Shown: piece after piece, positions 16,177 to 24,774 of the stretch
Position numbering within the stretch: the stretch's first letter is position 1
Layout of the letters: every line of letters begins with the position of its first letter
Assembly: GCF_030063475.1 (NCBI RefSeq)
Contig: NZ_JASIRT010000036.1
Coordinates: forward strand, 1 to 49,424
Direction: 5' to 3'
DNA from: Roseomonas sp. E05
Lineage (GTDB): Bacteria; Pseudomonadota; Alphaproteobacteria; Acetobacterales; Acetobacteraceae
Length of the DNA: 49,424 nucleotides
Translations under genes and position numbers: made by a program
The notes under the pieces: generated by a model
Databases searched by the model: none
The model's input: the letters and a program-made list of their open reading frames with translations, nothing else
What the model was told of the DNA's origin: nothing

Positions 16177-17538
16177 TCAGCGCGGGGTGGCGCGCAGTCG
16201 GGTGAAGCTGATGAGGGCGGCGCAGGCGGCAATGGCGCCGGCCACCAGCAGGGCCGTGTCCGCACCGCCGGCGCCCATGAGGCGAAGGCACAATGCTGCC
16301 AGCGCCGCGCCGGTGGTCTGGCCCAGCAGGCGGGCGGTGGAGAGCATGCCGCTGGCGCCGCCGCTGCGCTCGCGCGGGGCGGAGGAGAGAATGGTGCGGT
16401 TGTTCGGCGTCTGAAAGAGGCCGAAGCCGAGGCCGCAGAGCGCCATCCGCCAGCCGATGTCGAGGGCGCTCGGCGCCTCGGGCAGCAGCGAGAGAAGGCA
16501 AAGGCCGGTGGCCATCAGGCCGAGGCCGACACCGCCGAGCAGGCCCGCCGGCAGCCGGTCCGAGGCGCGTCCGGCGAGCGGCGAGACCACGATCAGCACC
16601 AGGGGCCAGGGCATCATCAGCAGCCCGGTTTCCACCTGTGTGCGGCCGAGATCGTGCTGCAGGAAGAAGGGCAGCGCGACGAAGGTGAGCATCTGCGCCG
16701 AGAAGGAACAGACCGAGGTGGCGATGGAGAGGGCGAAGATCGGGATGCGCAGCAGGTCCACCGGCAGCAGCGGGGCAGTGCGCCCGGCCTGCCGCCGCAC
16801 CAGCAGGAAGCCGGCGAGCACCCCGCCGGCCGCCAGCGGACCCGCCACCAGCAGCGATTCGCCGCGGGCGAACTGCTCCAGGCCCGTCATCAGCAGGCCG
16901 AAGGTGGCGGCGCTGAACAGGGCGCTCGCCACGTCGAAGCGGCGGCGCGCGCGCGGCGTGGCGGGCAGGTAGCGCAGCGCCAGCACCAGCGCGGCGAGGC
17001 CGATCGGGATGTTGATGGCGAAGATCCAGGGCCAGTGCGCCACGCTCAGCACGGCGGCGGCAACGCCTGGTCCGAGCACCGAGGAACTGGCCACCACCAG
17101 GGCGTTGATGCCCATGCCGCGGCCGAGCATCCGGTGCGGATAGATGAAGCGGACCAGCGCGGTGTTGACGCTCATCAGCCCGGCGGCGCCGAGCCCCTGC
17201 GCGACGCGGGCCAGGGTGAGGCCGGTGAGGGAGTCGGCCATCGCGCAGAAGAAGGAGGCGACCACGAAGAGGACCAGGCCGGCGCGGTAGATCCGCTCAT
17301 AACCGAGCTTCTCGCCCAGGGAGGCCAGCGGCAGCAGCGAGACGATGACGGCGATCTGGTAGGCATTGACGACCAGGATGACGTCGGATGCCGAGACGCG
17401 CAGATCGGCGGCGATGGCCGGAAGTGCGACATTGGCGATGGAACTGTCGATCACCGCCAGGGCGATGGCGACGGCGATGGCCAGTATCGCGCCCCGGCGC
17501 TGGGGCTGGGGCAGGCCGTCCCTATCCTGTTGCTGCAT
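16177..17538 (-). CDS. MFS transporter, DHA2 (14-TM) drug exporter family
   Basis: A 453-residue multidrug-type MFS protein with about fourteen hydrophobic segments. The DHA2 motif D1 is visible as AVIDSSIANVALPAI, the motif-A loop as LGEKLGYERIYRAG, and the antiporter motif C as SVLGPGVAAAVLS. Start MQQQDRDGLP (17538) is chosen because GGAGG (complement 17551-17555) lies 12 nt upstream; an ATG at 17550 directly abuts that site and is less likely. It heads a minus-strand group with DUF3253, DUF1499 and the ABC transporter. Drug or metabolite:proton antiport is likely; the substrate is unknown. Confidence 0.88.
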   Translation of the reverse strand: MQQQDRDGLPQPQRRGAILAIAVAIALAVIDSSIANVALPAIAADLRVSASDVILVVNAYQIAVIVSLLPLASLGEKLGYERIYRAGLVLFVVASFFCAMADSLTGLTLARVAQGLGAAGLMSVNTALVRFIYPHRMLGRGMGINALVVASSSVLGPGVAAAVLSVAHWPWIFAINIPIGLAALVLALRYLPATPRARRRFDVASALFSAATFGLLMTGLEQFARGESLLVAGPLAAGGVLAGFLLVRRQAGRTAPLLPVDLLRIPIFALSIATSVCSFSAQMLTFVALPFFLQHDLGRTQVETGLLMMPWPLVLIVVSPLAGRASDRLPAGLLGGVGLGLMATGLCLLSLLPEAPSALDIGWRMALCGLGFGLFQTPNNRTILSSAPRERSGGASGMLSTARLLGQTTGAALAALCLRLMGAGGADTALLVAGAIAACAALISFTRLRATPR

Positions 17539-17657
17539 CCGGCGGCGCATCCTCCGATTGTGGCAGGGTTCCGACCTTGCGCCCGGTCCGGCCGGGGCGC
17601 CAGAGGGGGCTGCCGCAGGAAGGGGGTGCGGAAAACGCGGGGCCGGCGGCGCGCAAC

Positions 17658-18419
17658 TCAGGAAAAGGCGCGTTCGATCAGGGGGCCGGGCGGCGGATTG
17701 CTGGCGATCTCGCGGATGATCTTGCGGCGCACCGCGCCCTCGAAGGACTGGAACCCCTCGGCCACCATCAGGAAGGCGCCGGGGCCGCCGATCACCTCGT
17801 TGCGGTAGTATTCGTCGAGCGGCTGCTGCAGCGGCACGAACTGGCTGGGCGTCGGCGCGCGGTCGACCACCACCAGACCGTTGACCACGATGCCCTGTGC
17901 CAGCGCCTCGGCCCGCGCCTGCGCCAGCGGGCGGCCCGAATTGTTCACGCCGTCGCCGGAGACGTCCACCACCCGGCGCGTCCCCTCATAGCCCTGGCCG
18001 AACAGCCGCGCGGCGTAGTCGATGGCGCCGGAGATGGAGGTGTAGAGATGCGTCTCCCGCGGCGCGGCGTCGAGCCGGTCGGCGAAGCGGGCGGCGCTGG
18101 CCGGGCCGTCGATGCGCGTCCAGGGCACCAGGAGGTCCTGGATGTTCCAGTCGGACCAGGTGAAGAAGCTGACGGCAATGGCGCCCAGCGGGCCACTCTG
18201 GATGCCCTCGGCCAGCCGGCTGTCCCGGAAGGCGGCGGCATAGCCGCGGAATTGCAGCTCCTGCTCCTCGGGATCGACGGAGCGGCTGACATCCACGGCC
18301 AGCACGAGTTCCACGTCCACCGGCTCATTCCCGGCCGTCCGCCCGGGGCGGCTGGCCAGGAGAGCGGGCGCGGCCAGCAGTCCTGCCGAGGCATTGCGGA
18401 GAAGTTCACGTCGTCGCAT
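17658..18419 (-). CDS. DUF1194 (VWA-like) secreted protein
   Basis: A 253-residue protein of the DUF1194 family with a von Willebrand A-like fold. The N-terminus MRRRELLRNASAGLL is twin-arginine-like with a hydrophobic stretch to about residue 30, so Tat or Sec export is likely. A MIDAS-type metal motif Asp43-x-Ser45-x-Ser47 opens the domain (VLAVDVSRSVD), with VDVSGDGVNNSG later. Function is unknown; VWA folds usually bind partner proteins through a metal. Longer in-frame starts exist upstream (to 18542), but this start places the arginine motif correctly. It is divergent from the proline-rich protein. Confidence 0.85.
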   Translation of the reverse strand: MRRRELLRNASAGLLAAPALLASRPGRTAGNEPVDVELVLAVDVSRSVDPEEQELQFRGYAAAFRDSRLAEGIQSGPLGAIAVSFFTWSDWNIQDLLVPWTRIDGPASAARFADRLDAAPRETHLYTSISGAIDYAARLFGQGYEGTRRVVDVSGDGVNNSGRPLAQARAEALAQGIVVNGLVVVDRAPTPSQFVPLQQPLDEYYRNEVIGGPGAFLMVAEGFQSFEGAVRRKIIREIASNPPPGPLIERAFS

Positions 18420-18520
18420 CGGAGCCCTCGCTCGCTGGGCCATGCTCTGGTGTTTCCTGGCCCCACCATATGGCGAGGTTTTTGTGCGCTGCAACAAAAG
18501 CCTTTTCGAGTTGGTGCCTC

Positions 18521-18556
18521 GCCTCTGCGGGTGAGGGCGCAACCCCGCAGGGAGGC
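18521..18556 (+). promoter_or_regulatory. Hairpin in the leader of the proline-rich protein
   Basis: GCCT-CTGCGGG (18521-18531) pairs with CCCGCAG (18544-18550) and, past a 2-nt bulge, AGGC (18553-18556). The 11-bp stem lies 37 nt before the start of the small gene and could be part of its 5' leader. No T-run follows, so it is not an obvious terminator. Confidence 0.35.
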
Positions 18557-18593
18557 TCGCTTTACCGAACAGAACAGATCGAAAGAGGTTCAG

Positions 18594-18845
18594 ATGCTGC
18601 CTGTCGGCACCCCCTCCATTCCGCAGGGTCCGCCCTTCCGGGCGCAGATCCCGATTCCTCCGGGCGAGCCGCCGGGGCCACCGCCGATGCCGCCGGAGGA
18701 GGAGCCGCCGGGGCCGGACATCCCCGAACCGCCCATCGACGAGCCGCCCGACCCGGACGAGCCGCCGCCCGGCGGGCCGGGAATCCCCCCGATCGGCGAT
18801 CCGCCGGGCACGCCGCCGCGGCGGATGCGGCGCGCGGCTCAGTAG
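18594..18845 (+). CDS. Extremely proline-rich small protein
   Basis: An 83-residue protein with 34 prolines (about 41 percent) in PPG, EPP and DPDEPP-like units. It has twelve acidic residues and ends in a basic tail, RRMRRAAQ. No signal peptide, membrane helix or cysteine is seen; it should be disordered or polyproline-II. The frame opens with ATG after AAAGAGG (18581-18587) at good spacing, and the stop at 18843 overlaps the 3' end of the convergent esterase gene by 7 bp. The opposite strand has a Gly/Ser-rich frame, which I take as the shadow because it lacks a ribosome site. Function unknown; translation would depend strongly on EF-P. Confidence 0.6.
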   Translation: MLPVGTPSIPQGPPFRAQIPIPPGEPPGPPPMPPEEEPPGPDIPEPPIDEPPDPDEPPPGGPGIPPIGDPPGTPPRRMRRAAQ

Positions 18846-20527
18846 CCGAGCGCGCCCCAGAGCGGGCAGCGGCGCGCGGCGGCCAGATCGCCGCGCAGCC
18901 GGCTTCCCTCTGGCTCCAGGGAGAGCACCTGGCCACCCTCCGGCTCAAAGCGTGGCCAGGTCGGCAGGCCCGGCGCACCCGGCGCCTCGCCATGCGCGAA
19001 GCCTCCCCAGGCGCGCTGCATCCGGTCGGACAGCACCCGCTGCGACGGTGTAAATCCGGCGGGGTCGGCGAGGATCCAGGGTGCCTGGAAGACATAGGCC
19101 ACCTCCCCGGCATGGTAGGCCCCGAGCGGCGGCAGGAAAGGCAGGGGAGGAAGGCGCGAGACCGCCTCCCGGTCGGCGAACTCGTAGGCATGAACCGGAA
19201 CATGGGCGGCCAGCATCCGGTTCAGCCGCAGCGCAGGGCAGGTGAAGAGGCCATCCGTCACCAGCGCCGCGAAGCGCTGCGGAATAGGTGTGTCCTCGCC
19301 ATAGGCCGGCAGCACGGCGGGGGCTTGCGCGCCCAGCAGGCGCGAGACCTGCGCCCGGTAGCTCTTCTCCGAATAGAGTTCGCCGATCAGCCGGAGGAGC
19401 AGGCTGAACAGGCGCCCCTCGTCACGATTGGTGCCGTTCAGCACGGGAACCCGGTGGAAGCGGCCGGTGGCGAAAGCCTCCTGCGGAGCGAGCGGCAGGA
19501 CAGCGTCGCCGGTCACCGGGCTCCAGCTGCGTGGCCCGACCGGGCCGGTGGTGCGGGCCGGCGTTCCCGCCAGCCTGCGGGCCGGGAGGCGGCGCAGGCA
19601 GGCTGTCGCCGTCTCCGGATCGCCGCAGCCCAGCGAGGCGGCCAGTTCGAGCCCCGCCGCATCGGCCTCGGCCACCGGCGCCGCGGAGGTGGGCAGGGTG
19701 CAGATGCCGCTTTGCAGGATGGCGCGCTGGAACAGCCCGGCGGCGCCGGGCGCGGCGAGCTGGAAGCAGGCGCTCCAGCTCCCCGCCGACTCCCCGAACA
19801 GGGTGACGTTCGCCGGGTCGCCGCCGAAGCCCGCAATGTTGTCGCGCGCCCAGCGCAGCGCCGCCTGCTGGTCCAGCAGGCCGAGATTGGCCGCGCCGCC
19901 CGCCTCGGCACGCAATGCGGGATGCGAGAGGAAGCCGAGCGTGCCGAGCCGGTAGTTCGGCACGACGACGATGACGCCCTGCGCCTGCGCCAGGCGGCTC
20001 GGATCATATTGGCGGTTGCTGCCGAGCACGAGGGTGCCGCCATAGAGCCACACCATCACCGGAAGCCGGGCGCCGGGCCGGGCTTCGGCGGGCGCATAGA
20101 CGTTCAGGTTGAGGCAGTCCTCCTCGCCCTTGATCCACCAGGTCGAGTGGTCCCCCAGCACATAGTCGATCCCGAAGTTCTGCAGACAGGTGTTGCCCAG
20201 CCGCGTTGCATCCCGCGGCGCCTGCCAGGGCGCGGGAGGCTGGGGCGGCCTCCAGCGCAGCGCGCCGGTGGGCGGGGCGGCGAAGGGGATGCCGAGGAAG
20301 GCCTGCCCCCCGGGCGCCGCGACGCCCCGCACCGGGCCCAGGGTGGTCGCGATCTCGACCGGGCGCGCCTCGGGCGCCTCCGTCAGGTACGTGACGGCGC
20401 CCGGCTGCATGTCGCAGGCGGCGAGCAGGAGAGCGAGCGCGGCGGCGGCCGCCCTCCACGCCGCCGGCCATGCCCGCCGATGGCGGCGCTGAATGCAGAA
20501 GGGGCGCCTTGCGGCGCCCCCTCCCAT
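18839..20527 (-). CDS. Carboxylesterase type B lipoprotein
   Basis: An alpha/beta-hydrolase of the carboxylesterase/cholinesterase family, 562 residues as drawn. The catalytic triad is Ser247 (GESAGS), Glu370 (NRDEG) and His472 (GAYHAGE). An N-terminal hydrophobic segment ends in LLAAC with Cys38 as lipobox cysteine, so the enzyme is probably a lipid-anchored periplasmic or outer-membrane esterase. The start is uncertain: the ATG at 20527 lies upstream of a strong hairpin (20501-20520) that looks like the ompA terminator. A start further in (for example near an ATT at about 20494) would still leave a complete lipoprotein signal. Substrate unknown. Confidence 0.85.
   Translation of the reverse strand: MGGGAARRPFCIQRRHRRAWPAAWRAAAAALALLLAACDMQPGAVTYLTEAPEARPVEIATTLGPVRGVAAPGGQAFLGIPFAAPPTGALRWRPPQPPAPWQAPRDATRLGNTCLQNFGIDYVLGDHSTWWIKGEEDCLNLNVYAPAEARPGARLPVMVWLYGGTLVLGSNRQYDPSRLAQAQGVIVVVPNYRLGTLGFLSHPALRAEAGGAANLGLLDQQAALRWARDNIAGFGGDPANVTLFGESAGSWSACFQLAAPGAAGLFQRAILQSGICTLPTSAAPVAEADAAGLELAASLGCGDPETATACLRRLPARRLAGTPARTTGPVGPRSWSPVTGDAVLPLAPQEAFATGRFHRVPVLNGTNRDEGRLFSLLLRLIGELYSEKSYRAQVSRLLGAQAPAVLPAYGEDTPIPQRFAALVTDGLFTCPALRLNRMLAAHVPVHAYEFADREAVSRLPPLPFLPPLGAYHAGEVAYVFQAPWILADPAGFTPSQRVLSDRMQRAWGGFAHGEAPGAPGLPTWPRFEPEGGQVLSLEPEGSRLRGDLAAARRCPLWGALGY
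20501..20520 (-). terminator. Intrinsic terminator-like hairpin after the OmpA-like gene
   Basis: GGGGCGCC (20501-20508) and GGCGCCCC (20513-20520) form a perfect 8-bp stem with a tetraloop, GCAA when read leftward. Read leftward it is followed by TTCT. It begins 30 bp after the OmpA-like stop, so it should end that transcript, yet it falls inside the first codons of the esterase frame as drawn. Confidence 0.65.
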
Positions 20528-20550
20528 ATCCGGCCGGCGAGCCGTGCCGC

Positions 20551-21747
20551 TCAGCGCAGCACGATTTCGACGCGGCGGTTCTGCGGCTCACGCACGCCGT
20601 CGGCCGTCGGCACCAGCGGGCGGCTCTCGCCGAAGGCCTGCACGGTGATCTCCGAGCGGCTCACGCCCAGGCGGACCAGCTCGGCGGCGACCGCATCGGC
20701 GCGGCGCTGGGACAGGCGCTGGTTGTACTGCGGCGTACCGGCACGGTCGGCGTGGCCGGCCACCTCGATGCGGGTGGTCTGCACGCGGCCGGCGTTCTGG
20801 GCGGCCTCGGCGATGATCTGGCGGGCACGGTCCGTCAGGTCGGCGCGGTCGAAGTCGAAGAACACCAGGTAGGTGCGGGCCGGAGCCGGCGCGGCGGCCG
20901 GGGCGGGCGCGACAACCGGCGCCGGGGCCGGCGGCTGCGGCTGGTTGAAGGCGTAGCGGATACCGATCAGGGCGGAGTGGTTGTTGCCCTGGTCCACCTC
21001 GAACTTGCCCGGCGTCACGGCGCCGGCAGCGTTCGTCACCGTGCCCTCGAACTTGCTCTGCAGCACGCCGGTGTAGCGGTATTCGGCGGTGATGGAGAGG
21101 CCGGGGACGGCGGTGATCGGGAAGGACACGCCGGCGATGCCCTGCCAGGCGAACTGGCCGTTGCCATCGTCGATGTAGACGTAGTCACCCGTGTCGAGGT
21201 GGCGGCCCTTGGCGTTCAGGTTGCTCCACATGTAGCCCACGCCGCCGCCGACATACGGCACGAAGTAGACCGGCATGTTCGGGAACCACTGCGGCAGCTG
21301 GAAGTCATAGAACAGGTTGGCCATCACGCCATACTGCTGCAGCGCGCCGTTGATGTTGCCGAAGCCAACGCCGGCCCCTGGCCCCTGGAAGCCGCCCAGG
21401 CGGTCAACGTCGTTATAGCGGTAGTTGCCCTCGATCTCGGTCCGGAAGCCGTTGCCGAAGCCATAGCCCAGCGAGAGGACGCCCACGCCACCTTCTTCGA
21501 AGCCGAGCTTGCCCTGCGCGTTGCGGCCCTGGCTGGTGAAGTAGTCGGCGGCGCCGCCCTGGGAGGTCAGGCCGCGCGCGTCGGAGTGGTTCCAGCCTGC
21601 CCCGGCGCCGAGATAAAGGCCGTTCACGGCGTCAGGGGCAGCCGTCGGCATCCAGCTCATGGGGGAGTACCACGGGGAGTTCTGCGCATAGGCAGCACCC
21701 GGCGCGGCGAGGATCGTAGCGGCGAGAAGATAGCGACGAAGCGACAT
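20551..21747 (-). CDS. OmpA family outer-membrane protein
   Basis: A 398-residue protein with a signal peptide (about 1-21, ending GAAYAQ). An eight-stranded OmpA-like beta barrel covers about 35-275, a Pro/Ala linker (PAPAPVVAPAPAA) follows, and a C-terminal OmpA peptidoglycan-binding domain ends the protein. The latter shows FFDFDRADLT, NQRLSQRRADAV and REPQNRRVEI, including the conserved Asp and Arg that grip diaminopimelate. It anchors the outer membrane to the cell wall. ATG 21747 is chosen for the signal peptide and an AAGGAA ribosome site; an upstream in-frame Met is less likely. It is followed by a terminator hairpin and preceded by an AT-rich leader. Confidence 0.93.
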   Translation of the reverse strand: MSLRRYLLAATILAAPGAAYAQNSPWYSPMSWMPTAAPDAVNGLYLGAGAGWNHSDARGLTSQGGAADYFTSQGRNAQGKLGFEEGGVGVLSLGYGFGNGFRTEIEGNYRYNDVDRLGGFQGPGAGVGFGNINGALQQYGVMANLFYDFQLPQWFPNMPVYFVPYVGGGVGYMWSNLNAKGRHLDTGDYVYIDDGNGQFAWQGIAGVSFPITAVPGLSITAEYRYTGVLQSKFEGTVTNAAGAVTPGKFEVDQGNNHSALIGIRYAFNQPQPPAPAPVVAPAPAAAPAPARTYLVFFDFDRADLTDRARQIIAEAAQNAGRVQTTRIEVAGHADRAGTPQYNQRLSQRRADAVAAELVRLGVSRSEITVQAFGESRPLVPTADGVREPQNRRVEIVLR

Positions 21748-22122
21748 CTGCGTGTTCCTTAGCAACCCATTTTTGGTCGGGCACGAGCACAACATGGGTC
21801 TTTACACCCTGGTTTCGGCGCCGCCCGAGGCTCGCGCGGCGCTGTGGCAGATCGGCCACAATCCGCAATCCAGGTTCATGCAGCGGCAGAAATTTTCACA
21901 GTAATTGATTGTTTCTAAAAAAAACTTTCTGTTTGTGCGACGCGGAAACTGGCTCCGTCACCCGCCGGGTTTGTTGCGGCGAATCAACCCACAAGAAGAA
22001 AAAATGTCATTTTCCGCATCCTCACTGTGAATTGGGGGCATTCTCCCCTTCAAGCTGCACGCGCATGTGATCGAGACTGACCCAATCCTGGCGCAACCAG
22101 GGTCCTTCAGCGGGCGCCCGAC
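21748..22122. other. Intergenic region upstream of the OmpA-like gene, 375 bp
   Basis: This gap lies between the DUF924 stop and the OmpA-like start, both on the minus strand. It holds an AT-rich belt (about 21885-21935, with a run of A) and a second one at about 21995-22010, unusual in this GC-rich window. These probably carry the porin promoter, though I cannot pick clear boxes. Near the porin start, ACCCAT (21765-21770) and ATGGGT (21794-21799) can pair and place the ribosome site next to a stem. The frame reading through 22022-22543 appears to be non-coding. Confidence 0.5.
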
Positions 22123-22698
22123 TCAAAAACCGGCGCCGGGCTGTGCGAGGTAGAGCGCCTCCTCCGGGGTATCCGTCCGGCCGAGCGCGGCATTCCGATG
22201 CGGGAAGCGGCCGAAGCGCCGGATCACCCGCCAGTGCCGCCACGCATAGTCGATGGTGCCGCCGGGCGCCCGCTGCGCCGGATGATCCCGCAATCCCTCG
22301 AACAGGGCGACGGAGAGATTCTGGTCCTCCATCGCCTCGGAATGCTCGAAGGGCAGGTAAAGGAAGACCCGTGCAACCGGCGGCAGCGCGAGGTCCTGCC
22401 GCCGCCCCAGCACCGCCTGCCGGGCCATGACCCTCGCCTGCGGATCGCTGGCGAAGGCGTCCCGGTGGCCGCGAAACAGGTTGCGCGGGAACTGGTCGAG
22501 CAGCAGCAGCAGCGCCAGCGCGCCTTCGGGGCGGGTGGTCCATTCGTCCAGGGCGCCGTTCCGGGCCGGCTCCAGCAGGCCGCCGAAGCGTGCACGGATC
22601 TCGGCGTCGAAGCGAGCGTCCCGCTGGAACCAGACCGGGCGGGCGGCCGCCCGCCCCTCGGCGAACCAGAAGCCGAGGATGTCGTCGGGTTGCGTCAT
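22123..22698 (-). CDS. DUF924 family protein
   Basis: A 191-residue soluble, mainly helical protein of the DUF924 family (COG3803), of unknown biochemical function. The family marks are the opening DDILGFWF, LLLLDQFPRNLFRG in the middle, the PFEHSE block and the late FPHRNAALGR. Length is normal for the family. It lies 70 bp downstream of the luciferase-like oxidoreductase on the same strand and may be cotranscribed. No membrane segment or signal peptide is seen. Confidence 0.88.
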   Translation of the reverse strand: MTQPDDILGFWFAEGRAAARPVWFQRDARFDAEIRARFGGLLEPARNGALDEWTTRPEGALALLLLLDQFPRNLFRGHRDAFASDPQARVMARQAVLGRRQDLALPPVARVFLYLPFEHSEAMEDQNLSVALFEGLRDHPAQRAPGGTIDYAWRHWRVIRRFGRFPHRNAALGRTDTPEEALYLAQPGAGF

Positions 22699-22768
22699 GC
22701 GGGGCTCGCCAGGCTGGAAGGGGGCCGGGTGCGCGGTCTGCGCACCCGTGGAGAAGGGCGCGGCGAAA

Positions 22769-23779
<1,011 letters not shown>

Positions 23780-23952
23780 GTGCGGCGGATCTCCCGGAAA
23801 GGGGGGAAGGCGATGGTCCGCCCGGAAGGGCGGGCGATGTCCCGGCCGATATGGGGCTGGCCGGGGCGGTCGGGCAGGGGGGGTGGCTGAGGGGTGCTTG
23901 GCAGGGAGGTGGTATCGACCCCACCTTGGCGGGCTGAAGGAGGGCCAGACCC

Positions 23953-24261
23953 ATGACCACCGAGATCGACCCCGCCACCCGTACCGAGCTGGAGGCCGCC
24001 GCCTTCCGCCGCCTGGTGGAGCACCTGCGCGAGCGGAGCGACGTGCAGAACATCGACATGATGAATCTCGCCGGCTTCTGCCGGAACTGCCTTAGCCGCT
24101 GGTACCGCGAGGCCGCCGAGGCCAAGGGGATCGCCCTGCCGGACCCGGAGGCGCGCGAGACCATCTACGGCATGCCCTACAAGGAGTGGCAGGCGAAGCA
24201 CCAGAAGGAGGCCAGCGCGGAGCAGAAGGCGAAGTTCGCCGCCAGCAATCCGGGCCACTGA
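23953..24261 (+). CDS. DUF1244 family protein
   Basis: A 102-residue protein matching DUF1244, a small helical family common in proteobacteria. The signature [15 protein letters not shown] is at about residues 36-50, with two cysteines, and [10 protein letters not shown] follows. Function is unknown; the CRNC pair could bind metal or respond to redox state, which is speculation. A strong AAGGAGG (23937-23943) precedes the ATG by 9 nt. It is followed by gapR on the same strand across 101 bp with its own likely promoter. Confidence 0.92.
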   Translation: MTTEIDPATRTELEAAAFRRLVEHLRERSDVQNIDMMNLAGFCRNCLSRWYREAAEAKGIALPDPEARETIYGMPYKEWQAKHQKEASAEQKAKFAASNPGH

Positions 24262-24275
24262 TCCGCGGATCGGCT

Positions 24276-24303
24276 TTGCCGCGACTCCCGGCCGGGCTAT
24301 ACC
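24276..24303 (+). promoter_or_regulatory. Candidate sigma-70 promoter of gapR
   Basis: TTGCCG (24276-24281), four of six matches to the -35 consensus, lies 16 bp before TATACC (24298-24303), a fair -10. It sits between the DUF1244 stop and a strong leader hairpin. Transcription from it would start near 24310 and include that hairpin. Confidence 0.45.
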
Positions 24304-24313
24304 GCGCGCCCTG

Positions 24314-24338
24314 TGCCGGCGGAGCGCTTCCGCCGGCA
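24314..24338 (+). promoter_or_regulatory. Perfect 10-bp stem-loop in the gapR leader
   Basis: TGCCGGCGGA (24314-24323) and TCCGCCGGCA (24329-24338) pair perfectly around a 5-nt loop. The stem ends 24 nt before the gapR ATG. There is no T-run, so it is either a structured 5' leader of gapR or a weak terminator of the DUF1244 gene. Confidence 0.5.
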
Positions 24339-24362
24339 GACATGGATGATTGGAGTATCGCG

Positions 24363-24635
24363 ATGTCCGACGCGGCGGAAACCCAGGACCAGGACACCGA
24401 AGTCGGCGGCATCGCCGCCGACCGGCTGCGCTCGATCATCGAGCGGGTCGAGCGGCTGGAGGAGGAGCGCAAGGCCCTGGCCGACGACATCAAGGACATC
24501 TTCGCCGAGGCCAAGTCCGCCGGCTTCGACGTGAAGGTGATCCGGCAGATCATTCGCCTCCGCAAGCAGGAGCCGGCCGAGGTGGAGGAGCAGGAGACGC
24601 TGCTCGACCTCTACCGGCGCGCGCTCGGCATGTGA
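24363..24635 (+). CDS. gapR: GapR nucleoid-associated protein (DUF2312)
   Basis: A 90-residue DUF2312 protein, almost the size of Caulobacter GapR (89). It is a coiled-coil protein: the stretch RSIIERVERLEEERKALADD is the first helix, followed by IKDIFAEAKSAGFDVKVIRQ and IIRLRKQ. GapR clamps overtwisted DNA ahead of replication and transcription and helps gyrase and topoisomerase IV. The start is fixed by GGAG seven nt before the ATG. It has its own likely promoter and a hairpin leader. The MFS gene begins about 140 bp downstream. Confidence 0.93.
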   Translation: MSDAAETQDQDTEVGGIAADRLRSIIERVERLEEERKALADDIKDIFAEAKSAGFDVKVIRQIIRLRKQEPAEVEEQETLLDLYRRALGM

Positions 24636-24774
24636 GCCGCCTCGGGGCGGGGCGGTGGCGCCCCCGCTCCGGGCCGGGCGCGCCGCCCGGCTTCTCTCGC
24701 GCCGCCTTTTCCTCGCGCGGCCGGCGGCGACCGGCGTGGGCCGACTGCGGGGCCCCTCCGACCGGAGCCGCGCC

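Noticed and set aside
18590-18811. Gly/Ser-rich frame opposite the proline-rich protein
   Set aside because: No ribosome site and simple-sequence translation; the plus-strand frame has AAAGAGG before its ATG.
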